A stretch of 16,840 nt of DNA from Thiocapsa sp035467215 (GTDB taxonomy: Bacteria > Pseudomonadota > Gammaproteobacteria > Chromatiales > Chromatiaceae), in contig NZ_DATITZ010000317.1 in NCBI RefSeq assembly GCF_035467215.1, positions 1 through 16,840 on the forward strand, written 5' to 3'. Below are positions 1 through 7,179 of the stretch, piece after piece. Both the position numbers and the translations under genes were made by a program. Each line of letters begins with the position of its first letter. Within the stretch, counting starts at the first letter, position 1. A model generated the notes under the pieces. The model worked only from the letters and a program-made list of their open reading frames with translations. It did no database searches and was not told the DNA's origin.

Positions 1-64
1 GCCGTGTACGGACCCGTACGCACGGTTCTGTGGGCAGACGGGGCTTCGGCCCCTCTGACCCGAT
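1..64 (+). mobile_element. Group II intron, 3' end only (domains V and VI)
   Basis: The window opens inside domain V of a group II intron. Positions 1-5 pair with 22-26, two bases (20-21) bulge, positions 6-10 pair with 15-19, and 11-14 form the tetraloop. The right side reads ACGCACGGTTC, the typical bacterial domain V ending. Domain VI follows: 32-35 and 36-38 pair with 54-57 and 59-61, and 40-44 pair with 49-53 around a TTCG loop. A58 is left bulged as the candidate branch-point adenosine. The intron should end at T64, placing the branch A seventh from the splice site, as is usual for the family. Domains I-IV and any reverse transcriptase/maturase gene lie before the window. The tetraloop GACC is not a GNRA loop, which is slightly atypical. 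Intron class and insertion target cannot be told from this fragment. Confidence 0.8.
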
Positions 65-116
65 CCAGCCCGCGACAAGTGTATCGGACCGAGTCCCGGC
101 AACGCGGTGGTTTGGA

Positions 117-145
117 GGATGGGTTTCGCTGCGCTCTACCCATCC
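117..145. repeat. Hairpin repeat (GGATGGGT / ACCCATCC)
   Basis: An 8-bp perfect inverted repeat (117-124 with 138-145) encloses a 13-base loop, followed by TACG. On the minus strand it reads GTAGGATGGGTAGAGCGCAG and onwards. From memory this resembles a short intergenic repeat seen in many gammaproteobacterial genomes; I could not search for it. A run of six T at 157-162 lies 11 bases beyond the stem on the plus strand, so a weak terminator role is possible. It sits 22 bases past the stop of the minus-strand gene ending at 168. Confidence 0.55.
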
Positions 146-167
146 TACGTTTCTGATTTTTTGGTGT

Positions 168-635
168 TTATTTGGGGGCGTTGGATCCTCGCCGTCTGCG
201 GAGCGCTCGATAGGCCGCGATCTGCTGCATGATTTGCGGAAAGGGCAGGTGCTCGAGGGCGCCGAAACGCGCGATGGCGGCGAGGATCAGTTCGCGCACG
301 TCGGCGATCTCGGCGGGGGCAGGCGCCTCGGGATCGAGTGCGACAGCGATGCCGCGCAGGCCGCCGATCTGTAGGCGCATCGCCTTCGCATGGGGCAGCG
401 CGCGCTGCGGGTCGTCGGTTTTGAGTGCGAACCTGGCCTGCCGGCGCAGGAGATCGAGCAGGGCGATGCAGGTCTCCTGCGCCTCGTCGGAGCCGCAATG
501 CACGCCCTCGCGTTCGGCGATACAGAATTTTTCGGCCTCCGAACAGCGGCACTGATTGGTCAGGATGCCTTTCTCGTAGGCGCAATAGCGCTCGTTGATG
601 GCGCGATAGGTTCGGCGAAAGGCATCGTTGTCCAA
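168..635 (-). CDS. Conserved-looking hypothetical protein, Cys-rich N-terminal half, TTG start
   Basis: This 155-residue protein is not recognised. Its N-terminal part has six cysteines (C18, C29, C31, C38, C47, C56), including a C-x-C-x6-C-x8-C-x8-C spacing that could bind a metal or form disulfides. No signal peptide or membrane segment is seen, so it is probably cytoplasmic. The rest looks helical. The start is TTG at 635, because no in-frame ATG occurs before the middle of the protein; a GGGAG motif lies 11 bases upstream, inside the end of hslR. It begins only 7 bases after the hslR stop and is the third gene of a grxC-hslR operon. That context (thiol redox, heat-shock ribosome rescue) fits a stress-linked role, but this is only inference. 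The reading frame is confident, the function unknown. Confidence 0.7.
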   Translation of the reverse strand: MDNDAFRRTYRAINERYCAYEKGILTNQCRCSEAEKFCIAEREGVHCGSDEAQETCIALLDLLRRQARFALKTDDPQRALPHAKAMRLQIGGLRGIAVALDPEAPAPAEIADVRELILAAIARFGALEHLPFPQIMQQIAAYRALRRRRGSNAPK

Positions 636-642
636 GTGTCTG

Positions 643-1056
643 TCAACTCCCTGAATCGGTAGGAATCTTGAAGCGCTGAATCAGGCGGCGATCGCGTTTT
701 GTGGGGCGCCCGGATGCGTCGCCTGCACCGACGCCGGTGTCGCGGCGCTCGCGCACGATCTCCTGGCGTTTGAGTAGACTTGCCTCGTCCTCACGGTAGA
801 GCAAGGCCGCTTCAGTGGCCGAGCGGCGTTGCTTGCTCAGGCCGAGGACCTCGATGTTCCAGACGAGACCGCCTTTGTGGATCTCGATACGGTTGCCGAT
901 CGCGATCGCCCGCGCCGGCTTGGCACGCAGCGCGTTGACCTTGATCTTGCCGCCGTTGATGGCCTCGACGGCGAGATGGCGGGTCTTGAAGAAGCGTGCC
1001 GCCCAGAGCCATTTGTCCAGACGAACGCTTTCCGGCGAGCCGCTGCCTTCACTCAT
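643..1056 (-). CDS. hslR: S4-domain RNA-binding heat-shock protein Hsp15
   Basis: The 137-residue protein has an S4 RNA-binding domain at about residues 12-60 (VRLDKWLWAARFFKTR, then the conserved GGKIKVN turn), followed by a basic C-terminal tail ending KRDRRLIQRFK. Length and layout match Escherichia coli Hsp15 (133 residues). In that protein the family binds free 50S subunits carrying a nascent chain and helps recycle them after heat stress. The ATG at 1056 is chosen because the S4 domain begins shortly after it and because it overlaps the 3' end of grxC by 8 bases (shared ATGAGTGA), indicating translational coupling. Longer in-frame starts would run into the glutaredoxin gene. No key residue appears missing. 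Confidence 0.9.
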   Translation of the reverse strand: MSEGSGSPESVRLDKWLWAARFFKTRHLAVEAINGGKIKVNALRAKPARAIAIGNRIEIHKGGLVWNIEVLGLSKQRRSATEAALLYREDEASLLKRQEIVRERRDTGVGAGDASGRPTKRDRRLIQRFKIPTDSGS

Positions 1057-1327
1057 CGGCGCATCGCGCATCGACCGGAACGAGCAAAGGATCGAGCTCG
1101 CCGCGTGCATCGAGCATCGCGAGATCGTCGTAACCGCCGATATGGCGGTCGTCGATGAAGATCTGAGGCACCGTATGCCGGCGACTGCGCCGGCGCATGA
1201 TCGCCATCTGCTCGCGGTCGCCCTCGACCGAGATCTCCTCGAAATCGACACCCTTGCGCTGGAGCAAGTGGCGTGCGCGCGAGCAGTAGGGGCAAATCAT
1301 CGTGGTGTACATGGTGATATGAGGCAT
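1049..1327 (-). CDS. grxC: Glutaredoxin 3 (GrxC type)
   Basis: The 92-residue dithiol glutaredoxin reduces protein and small-molecule disulfides with glutathione in the cytoplasm. The active site CPYC is at residues 12-15, the cis-proline motif TVP at 52-54, and the glutathione-binding GGYDDL at 64-69. Length is close to the family norm of about 85 residues. An in-frame GTG lies 12 bases upstream at 1339, but ATG 1327 is preferred: it has AAGGTG about 9 bases before it and places the first beta strand (HITMYTT) directly at the N-terminus. It is first in a minus-strand operon, overlapping hslR by 8 bases. The 116 bases between it and divergent pepN must hold both promoters, but no convincing consensus boxes were seen there. 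Confidence 0.93.
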   Translation of the reverse strand: MPHITMYTTMICPYCSRARHLLQRKGVDFEEISVEGDREQMAIMRRRSRRHTVPQIFIDDRHIGGYDDLAMLDARGELDPLLVPVDARCADE

Positions 1328-1443
1328 CGCGGTCTTCACCTTGCAGACGGTGGACGTTCAACGACGGTTTGGAGATGATGGCGAAGCTTCGCCGTCCGGG
1401 GTGCCGGCCGTCAACCCGACCTTGAATCTGGAGCAGGACCATC

Positions 1444-4101
1444 ATGTACCGCGACACGCCGCACCCGATTCATCGCAGAGACTACCGCCCGCCCGAGTTC
1501 CTGATCGACCATGTCGATCTTAGATTCGAGCTTGACCCGGATCGCACCCGCGTGGAGGCCAGCCTGCAGGTGCGCCGAAATCCGGCGGCGACCCGCGGCG
1601 ACGGGACCTTCAGGCTCGACGGCGAGCAACTGGATCTGGAGGAGGTGGCGCTCGACGGGCATATCCTCCTGCCTGCCGAGTACCGCGTGGAACCCGATTC
1701 GCTCACGGTGCACCGGGTTCCGGACCGTTTCCGGCTCGACACGCGCGTGCGCATCCATCCCAACCTCAACACCGCGCTCGAGGGGCTCTACCAGTCCGGC
1801 GACATGCTCTGCACCCAGTGCGAGGCGGAGGGGTTTCGGCGCATCACGTACTTCCTGGATCGCCCCGATGTGATGGCCCGTTATCGGACCACACTCGTCG
1901 CCGATCGCGAACGCTTCCCCGTGCTCCTGTCCAACGGCAACCGGATCGAGGAGCGCCTGCTTGACGACGGCCGACACTTGGTCTCCTGGGAGGACCCCTT
2001 CCCCAAGCCCAGCTACCTCTTTGCCTTGATCGCGGGCGACCTGAGTGCGATCGAGGATCGCTTCACGACGGCATCGGGCCGCGACGTCGTGCTGCAGATC
2101 TTCGTGGAGCCGCACAACCTGGACCGCTGCGACCACGCCATGCAGTCGTTGAAGAAGGCGATGCGGTGGGACGAGGAGCGCTTCGGTCGGGAATACGATC
2201 TGGACGTCTACATGATCGTGGCGGTGAGTCATTTCAACATGGGGGCCATGGAGAACAAGGGCCTCAACGTCTTCAACGACAAGTTCGTGCTGGCGCGCGC
2301 CGACACCGCCACGGACGACGACTTTCAGGGTATCGAGGGCGTCATCGCGCATGAGTATTTCCACAACTGGAGCGGCAACCGCATCACTTGCCGCGACTGG
2401 TTTCAGCTCAGTCTCAAGGAAGGCTTCACCGTCTATCGGGATCAGGAGTTCTCGGCCGATGTCGGCTCGCGCGGCGTGAAGCGTGTCGCCGACGTACGCC
2501 TGCTGCAGGCCCATCAGTTCCCCGAGGACAGCGGTCCGATGGCGCATCCGGTGCGGCCCGACTCCTATGTCGAGATCAACAATTTCTACACCGCGACCGT
2601 CTACAACAAGGGTGCGGAGCTGGTGCGGATGCAGGCGACCTTGCTCGGCCCGGAGTTGTTCCGCAAGGCGACCGATCTGTATTTCACGCGCTATGACGGC
2701 CACGCCGTGACGACGGATGACTTCGTCGCCTGCATGGAGGATGCGAGCGGGCGCGATCTCATGCAGTTTCGCCGCTGGTACTCTCAAGCCGGGACCCCTT
2801 GCCTGCACATCGAGGCTACGCACGACGCGGAGCGGGCGACCTACAGTCTGCTGATTCGCCAGGAGATCGCGCCGACGCCGGGCGAGCCCGAGAAGGATCC
2901 GCTGCATCTTCCGCTGGCGATCGCTCTGCTGGGTCCGGACGGACGGGAGCTTGCGCTTCGCCTCGAGGGGGAACCGAACCCCGGGGATCCGGGGACGCGT
3001 GTCCTGGAGGTGCGCGATTGGGAGACGCGTCTGTGCTTCGTGGACATTCCTGTCCGGCCGGTGCCCTCTCTGCTGCGCGGATTTTCCGCTCCGGTGCAGC
3101 CGAGGTTCGACTACGGCGACGAGGAGCTGCTTTTCCTGTTGCGTCACGACAGCGATGGATATTCGCGCTGGAATGCCGCGCGTATCCTGATGCAGCGTGT
3201 CCTCTCGACGATGACGGCGGATCCCGCGGCCGAGGTTCCGGCCCCTTTCGTCGACGCCTTTCGCGGCGCCCTGACGGACCCGGAGACCGACAAGGCCCTG
3301 CTGGCCGAGGTGCTGACGCTCCCCTCCGAGTCGTCGCTCGGCGATCAGATGGACACCGTCGACGTGGCGGGGATTCACCGGGCCCGCAAGGCGCTCCAGC
3401 GCATGCTCGGCGAGCGGCTCGCCGAGGAGCTGTTGCGCGTCTATCGCGACAACGCCGACACCGAGCCCTATGCGCCGACACCCGAAGCGATCGGCCGGCG
3501 TGCACTCAAGAACCTCGCTCTGAGCTACCTCATGGCTGCAGGCAACGCGCAAGGCCTTGCGCTCTGCCGCGCGCAGTTCGCCGATGCCGGAAACATGACG
3601 GACGCCATCGCCGCGCTGCGTCTGCTCGTGGATCACGGCGGCGAGGAAGGCCCGCGCGCACTGGATGCCTTTTACCGACGCTGGTCCAAGGAGCCCTTGG
3701 TGATCGATAAGTGGTTCAGTGTCCAGGCGACCAGCAGCCGCGAAGGCACCTTGGGCGCCGTGACCGGCCTGCTTCTGCACCCGGACTTTTCGCTGCGCAA
3801 TCCGAATCGGGTGCGCAGCCTCGTCGGTGCCTTCTGCACGGCCAATCCGGCACGATTCCACGCCGCCGACGGCAGCGGCTATCGATTCCTCGCCGACCGG
3901 GTGCTGGAGCTGGACCCGCTCAATCCGCAGATCGCGGCGCGGCTGCTCAAGGCGCTCATCCGGTGGCGCCGCTACGACGCGGACCGTCAGGCGCTGATGC
4001 GCGCCGAGATCGAGCGCATCCTCGCAGCCGAGGAGCTCTCCAGCGACACCTACGAGGTCGCCTCGAAGGCGGTGGAGGATCCCGAGCATCCTGTCCGATG
4101 A
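1444..4101 (+). CDS. pepN: Aminopeptidase N (M1 family zinc metallopeptidase)
   Basis: This 885-residue cytoplasmic aminopeptidase removes N-terminal residues from peptides late in protein turnover. The substrate-anchoring GAMEN motif is at 267-271, and the zinc site HEYFH at 303-307 with third ligand E326 (H303, H307, E326; catalytic E304). The CTQCEAEGFR segment (123-132) carries the Gln that contacts the substrate N-terminus in E. coli PepN. Tyr in the NNFYTATVYNKGAE stretch fits the transition-state tyrosine. Length is slightly above E. coli PepN (870). The start ATG at 1444 has GGAG about 10 bases upstream. lptF follows after 37 bases and may be cotranscribed. A nearly full-length antisense open frame here is judged a composition artefact. 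Confidence 0.97.
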   Translation: MYRDTPHPIHRRDYRPPEFLIDHVDLRFELDPDRTRVEASLQVRRNPAATRGDGTFRLDGEQLDLEEVALDGHILLPAEYRVEPDSLTVHRVPDRFRLDTRVRIHPNLNTALEGLYQSGDMLCTQCEAEGFRRITYFLDRPDVMARYRTTLVADRERFPVLLSNGNRIEERLLDDGRHLVSWEDPFPKPSYLFALIAGDLSAIEDRFTTASGRDVVLQIFVEPHNLDRCDHAMQSLKKAMRWDEERFGREYDLDVYMIVAVSHFNMGAMENKGLNVFNDKFVLARADTATDDDFQGIEGVIAHEYFHNWSGNRITCRDWFQLSLKEGFTVYRDQEFSADVGSRGVKRVADVRLLQAHQFPEDSGPMAHPVRPDSYVEINNFYTATVYNKGAELVRMQATLLGPELFRKATDLYFTRYDGHAVTTDDFVACMEDASGRDLMQFRRWYSQAGTPCLHIEATHDAERATYSLLIRQEIAPTPGEPEKDPLHLPLAIALLGPDGRELALRLEGEPNPGDPGTRVLEVRDWETRLCFVDIPVRPVPSLLRGFSAPVQPRFDYGDEELLFLLRHDSDGYSRWNAARILMQRVLSTMTADPAAEVPAPFVDAFRGALTDPETDKALLAEVLTLPSESSLGDQMDTVDVAGIHRARKALQRMLGERLAEELLRVYRDNADTEPYAPTPEAIGRRALKNLALSYLMAAGNAQGLALCRAQFADAGNMTDAIAALRLLVDHGGEEGPRALDAFYRRWSKEPLVIDKWFSVQATSSREGTLGAVTGLLLHPDFSLRNPNRVRSLVGAFCTANPARFHAADGSGYRFLADRVLELDPLNPQIAARLLKALIRWRRYDADRQALMRAEIERILAAEELSSDTYEVASKAVEDPEHPVR

Positions 4102-4138
4102 CGCCTCGTGAACTCCGGATGACGCCTTAGAGAACCGC

Positions 4139-5269
4139 ATGCTCGGAATCGTCGATCGCTATCTGCTCTCGGAAGCCGCCAAGGTCTTCTCCGCCATCGT
4201 GGCGATCCTGGTGCTGGTGGTCGCGAGCATGCTTTTTTTACGCACGCTCGAGGAGGTGAACGTCGGGGCGTTGAGCGCGCACTTGGTGATCAAGTTTCTT
4301 GGCTTCCAGGTCGTGCGCGACATGCCGAACCTGCTGCCGCCGGCCTTTTTCCTGGCACTGCTGGTGACCTTGAGCCGTTTCTCGCGCGACAGCGAGCTGA
4401 TCGCCATGAGTGCCTGCGGTATCGGTCCGCAACGTGTGTTGCGGGCGTTGCTCCTCCTTGCCGTGCCGGTCGCCTTGGTCACCGCCTGGATCTCCTTGAT
4501 CCTGCAGCCTTGGGCGGCCGCCGGGATCCATCAGATCCGGATGCAGCAGAAGGAGCAGGCGGCACAGATCGCGGGGCTTCAACCGGGTCGGTTCTATTTC
4601 GAGCAAGGCGGGGAGCTGGTGCTCTATATCGGCGACATCGACCGACAGCAGTCGCTCGGCGATGTCTTTATCCTCGACCGTCGCGAGGACACCGCCCGTC
4701 TGGTGGTGAGTCGTGACGGGCGACATCGGATCGAGGAGGGTACGGGCGACCATATCGTCACCCTGTCGAGCGGGCACCGCTTCGACGGCGATCCGGGTTC
4801 GGCGGCCTTCATGATCGGCGAGTTCGAGGAGTATCGGATTCGCATCCGGGCGTCCGGCGCCGCGCAGGGCGTGATCTCCAAGCGCTCCACCACGCCCTCT
4901 CTCGACCTCTTGGCGTCGCCGGAGCTTCCCGACCGTGCCGAGCTCGAGCACCGGTTGGCCGCGCCACTGGCGATCATGGTTCTCACCGTCGTCGCGATAC
5001 CGTTGGTGGCGCTCTCTCCGCGCCAGCGCAGCTCCGGTCGCCTATCCCTTGCCTTTTTGGCCTATTTCAGCTTCTTTAACCTGCAGCGCCTCGCGGAGAA
5101 TTGGCTTGCGACAGGCGTGACCCCGGTCTGGTTGACGAGCTTCTGGTACCAGTTCGTGATCCTCGGCATCGTCTATCTGGTCTTGCTCCCCGAGAGCCTT
5201 TGGCTCAAGCGCATGATCGCACGCGTTTCAGGCGGGCCGAACGGGCGGCTCGGCGAGCAGCCGGGTTAA
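4139..5269 (+). CDS. lptF: LPS export ABC transporter permease, LptF/LptG (YjgP/YjgQ) family
   Basis: This 376-residue inner-membrane protein fits the LptF/G fold: N-terminal membrane segments at about 15-35, 62-80 and 101-123, a periplasmic beta-jellyroll region of about 150 residues, then C-terminal segments near 274-292 and 335-352. The start (VDRYLLSEAAKVF), the DSELIAMSACGIG motif (84-96) and the LAAPLAIMVLTVVAIPL segment are typical. LptF and LptG form the permease dimer that, with LptB, extracts lipopolysaccharide and passes it to LptC/LptA. The ATG at 4139 has only a weak AGAG ribosome-binding site. Normally lptF is followed directly by lptG, but here a convergent hemerythrin gene follows, so the partner must be encoded elsewhere or this is an extra copy. 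LptF is favoured over LptG by its N-terminus, but the distinction is not certain. Confidence 0.88.
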   Translation: MLGIVDRYLLSEAAKVFSAIVAILVLVVASMLFLRTLEEVNVGALSAHLVIKFLGFQVVRDMPNLLPPAFFLALLVTLSRFSRDSELIAMSACGIGPQRVLRALLLLAVPVALVTAWISLILQPWAAAGIHQIRMQQKEQAAQIAGLQPGRFYFEQGGELVLYIGDIDRQQSLGDVFILDRREDTARLVVSRDGRHRIEEGTGDHIVTLSSGHRFDGDPGSAAFMIGEFEEYRIRIRASGAAQGVISKRSTTPSLDLLASPELPDRAELEHRLAAPLAIMVLTVVAIPLVALSPRQRSSGRLSLAFLAYFSFFNLQRLAENWLATGVTPVWLTSFWYQFVILGIVYLVLLPESLWLKRMIARVSGGPNGRLGEQPG

Positions 5270-5336
5270 ACTGCGCCCAGCCCGGTATGCAATGCTTTTG
5301 GATGGGATCGGCCCCGGCAGACTTGACCGCCGCTGC

Positions 5337-5355
5337 AACCGGCGCGGTTTAAATT
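5337..5355 (+). terminator. Possible weak terminator after lptF
   Basis: AACCG (5337-5341) and CGGTT (5345-5349) can form a 5-bp stem with a 3-base loop, followed by TTTAAATT-type sequence. It lies 68 bases after the lptF stop and 34 bases before the end of the convergent hemerythrin gene. The stem is short, so this is a suggestion only. Confidence 0.25.
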
Positions 5356-5388
5356 ACGAACCGGTCATTGATCGTTTCCGTAGGCACC

Positions 5389-5964
5389 TCAGGGACGCGT
5401 CACCTCCGCGTAGGCGCGGGCAAGGCGCTGGTCCTCGGCAACGAAATGATCGAAGCACCAGCGTTTGACCCACTGCAGCGACTCATGGCTGAAGGCGTTG
5501 CCGTGATCGCGCACCGCCTGCCGGCGAAGCTCCGTGAGCTCCGCCAACTGCAGGCTGTGCTCGCATTTGTGGGTCTGGAAATCGTCGTAATCGATCGACA
5601 GCATGATCGCTTCCTCGCGTTTGAAATGATGCCTCAGGTGATCCAAGAGGGCCTCGAAACGCGCGAGGGGCTCGCTGTCGGCGGCGTCAGGGTCCCGATC
5701 ATCGCCGATTCCGGCGGGATTCAGCTCCGACCGGGGTCGGCTGGCGAGCAACTCATTCACCAGGACGACGAGCCGACGGTGGTCGGCGTCCAATGCAGGG
5801 ATGCCCATGCACCATTCGTCCCGCCACACCAGCGGGGTCTGCTCGGGACGCTCGAGTATCCTCGACGTCTGGGTTTCTCGCGAAGCGACGGGGCTCTCGA
5901 GCCGATCCGACCGAGCCTGGCCGACGGGCAGCGAGCCGGTGGCGTGACGCGTATGCCGATTCAT
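5389..5964 (-). CDS. Bacteriohemerythrin (non-heme di-iron oxygen-binding protein)
   Basis: The 191-residue protein carries a complete hemerythrin four-helix domain at about residues 45-188. All seven expected iron ligands are present with family spacing: H62 (DADH), H113 and E117 (HFKREE), H132 and H136 (HKCEH), H173 and D178 (HFVAED). Such proteins bind O2 reversibly and serve in oxygen sensing, delivery or protection. Two features are unusual: an N-terminal extension of about 40 polar residues, and about 20 extra residues between the first and second helices compared with typical hemerythrins. No membrane segment or signal peptide is seen. The start at 5964 is chosen because GAGGAGG ends 5 bases upstream; the adjacent ATG at 5967 leaves only 2 bases. 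It is monocistronic, convergent with lptF, and downstream of the pot operon on the same strand. Confidence 0.92.
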   Translation of the reverse strand: MNRHTRHATGSLPVGQARSDRLESPVASRETQTSRILERPEQTPLVWRDEWCMGIPALDADHRRLVVLVNELLASRPRSELNPAGIGDDRDPDAADSEPLARFEALLDHLRHHFKREEAIMLSIDYDDFQTHKCEHSLQLAELTELRRQAVRDHGNAFSHESLQWVKRWCFDHFVAEDQRLARAYAEVTRP

Positions 5965-6036
5965 CATGACCTCCTCGACTGCGGCCGATGGATTCGAGGA
6001 GTCGCTGAAGGGCATCGCGCAGGAGGCGCCCCTTCA

Positions 6037-6048
6037 GACGGATCCGTC
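6037..6048. promoter_or_regulatory. 12-bp perfect palindrome GACGGATCCGTC
   Basis: A perfect palindrome 73 bases upstream of the hemerythrin start codon. Size and position would suit an operator for a dimeric regulator. No regulator is identified, and chance occurrence in GC-rich DNA is possible. Confidence 0.3.
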
Positions 6049-6160
6049 AGGCCGTCGTGATCAAACCTTCGTCCGGGCGGCGTGATGCGCACGTCCCGAT
6101 CGTCTTGCCTTGCACCCGCTCCTGATCGACCCATCCAGCTCAACCCCTCCAGCCGAGCCA

Positions 6161-6184
6161 AGGTCTCGACCCCTCGAGAGACCT
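6161..6184. repeat. Stem-loop AGGTCTC / GAGACCT
   Basis: Seven-bp arms (6161-6167 and 6178-6184) enclose a 10-base spacer. A competing stem TCTCGA-CCCC-TCGAGA (6164-6179) can form in the same place, so two mutually exclusive hairpins are possible. It lies in the leader side of the hemerythrin gene. Function unknown. Confidence 0.4.
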
Positions 6185-6340
6185 GTGAGTGCGGGCGACA
6201 CCATAGGCCGGCCGACGGGATCGATCCTTATCCTGAATCAATTCGCCGAGGGGCCTGTCTCGATCCGCGCGAGCGGACGAACCTCCGCGCGGCCGCGCGG
6301 GCGGTGAGGGTGACTTGAAGTCGACGGCATTGCCGACGCC

Positions 6341-6373
6341 GGATGTCCAGCACAAGCCCCCCTGCGGACATCC
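6341..6373 (-). terminator. Terminator-like hairpin after potI
   Basis: GGATGTCC (6341-6348) and GGACATCC (6366-6373) form an 8-bp perfect stem with a 17-base loop, starting two bases after the potI stop on the minus strand. No U-tract follows, so it may stop decay or assist termination rather than act as a classical intrinsic terminator. Position at the exact end of the four-gene pot operon supports a 3'-end role. Confidence 0.45.
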
Positions 6374-6375
6374 AC

Positions 6376-7179
6376 TCACCGTGCCTCGGGGCCTCGGCGC
6401 AGCGAGATTCCCGCGATCACGACCGCGAGCGTGACGACCGCGACGATGATGGTCGCCAGCGCGTTGATCTGCGGGGAGACCCCCATCCGCACGCTCGAAT
6501 AGATCACCATCGGCAGGGTCGTCGAGCCGGGACCCGCGACGAAGCTGGCGATGACCAGGTCGTCGAGCGAGAGCGTGAAGGCGAGCAGCCAACCCGAGAG
6601 CAGTGCCGGGGCAATCAGCGGGAGCGTGATCGTCAGATAGACGCGCAGCGGCCGGGCGCCCAGATCCATCGCCGCTTCCTCAAGCGATCGATCCATCTGG
6701 GAGAGGCGCGCACGCACCACCACGGCGACATAGGCCATGCTGAAGGTGACATGGGCAATCGTGATGGTCGTGAAACCGCGACGGTCGGGCCAGCCGATGG
6801 TGTGTTGCATCGCCACGAAGAGCAGCAGCAGCGAAAGCCCGATGATCACATCCGGCATGACCAGCGGGGCGGTGAGCAGCAGCTCGAATCCGGTGCGTCC
6901 GCGAAACCTGCCATGGCGCACCAAGGCGTTGGCCGCCAGGGTCCCGAGCACGACCGCCAGGGTCGCGTTCACGGCGGCGATGCGCACGCTCAGCCAGGCG
7001 GCATCAAGCAGCTGCTGGTTGCGAAAGAGCTCGACGTACCACTTGGTCGAGAATCCGGTCCAAACGGTCACCAAGCGCGACTCGTTGAATGAATAGATGA
7101 TCAGCAGCAGGATCGGCACATACAAAAAGGCATAGCCGAAGGCGAGTACCGTTAGCAACGGCCAGCGTCGACGGCTCAT
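6376..7179 (-). CDS. potI: Polyamine ABC transporter permease PotI
   Basis: The 267-residue inner-membrane permease is one half of the PotH-PotI channel. Six hydrophobic segments are visible (about 8-30, 63-85, 98-123, 140-157, 190-213 and 240-260). The EAA loop that docks on the ATPase is at about 168-187 (EEAAMDLGARPLRVYLTITL). Long stretches (TAPLVMPDVI, SGWLLAFTLSLDDLVIASF) match E. coli PotI closely. The ATG at 7179 is chosen because it overlaps the potH stop by 4 bases (ATGA), showing translational coupling; longer in-frame starts run into potH. It is the last gene of the operon and is followed at once by a hairpin. Confidence 0.95.
   Translation of the reverse strand: MSRRRWPLLTVLAFGYAFLYVPILLLIIYSFNESRLVTVWTGFSTKWYVELFRNQQLLDAAWLSVRIAAVNATLAVVLGTLAANALVRHGRFRGRTGFELLLTAPLVMPDVIIGLSLLLLFVAMQHTIGWPDRRGFTTITIAHVTFSMAYVAVVVRARLSQMDRSLEEAAMDLGARPLRVYLTITLPLIAPALLSGWLLAFTLSLDDLVIASFVAGPGSTTLPMVIYSSVRMGVSPQINALATIIVAVVTLAVVIAGISLRRGPEAR

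Larger units (their letters stand above)
5965..6375. other. Intergenic region without a gene, several inverted repeats
   Basis: These 411 bases lie between the hemerythrin start and the end of potI, both on the minus strand. I see no convincing gene. The stretch holds a 12-bp palindrome (6037-6048), a stem-loop (6161-6184) and a terminator-like stem (6341-6373), each listed separately. The hemerythrin promoter should be here, but no clear -35/-10 pair was recognised. Confidence 0.6.

Noticed and set aside
1411..4140. Long minus-strand open frame (about 909 codons) opposite pepN
   Set aside because: It mirrors pepN almost exactly, has no recognisable domains and an implausible composition rich in Arg, His and Val. 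In GC-rich genes the antisense frame is often open by codon bias.
6082..6592. Open frames on both strands between the hemerythrin gene and potI
   Set aside because: No motif or good start signal; they cross inverted repeats or overlap potI.
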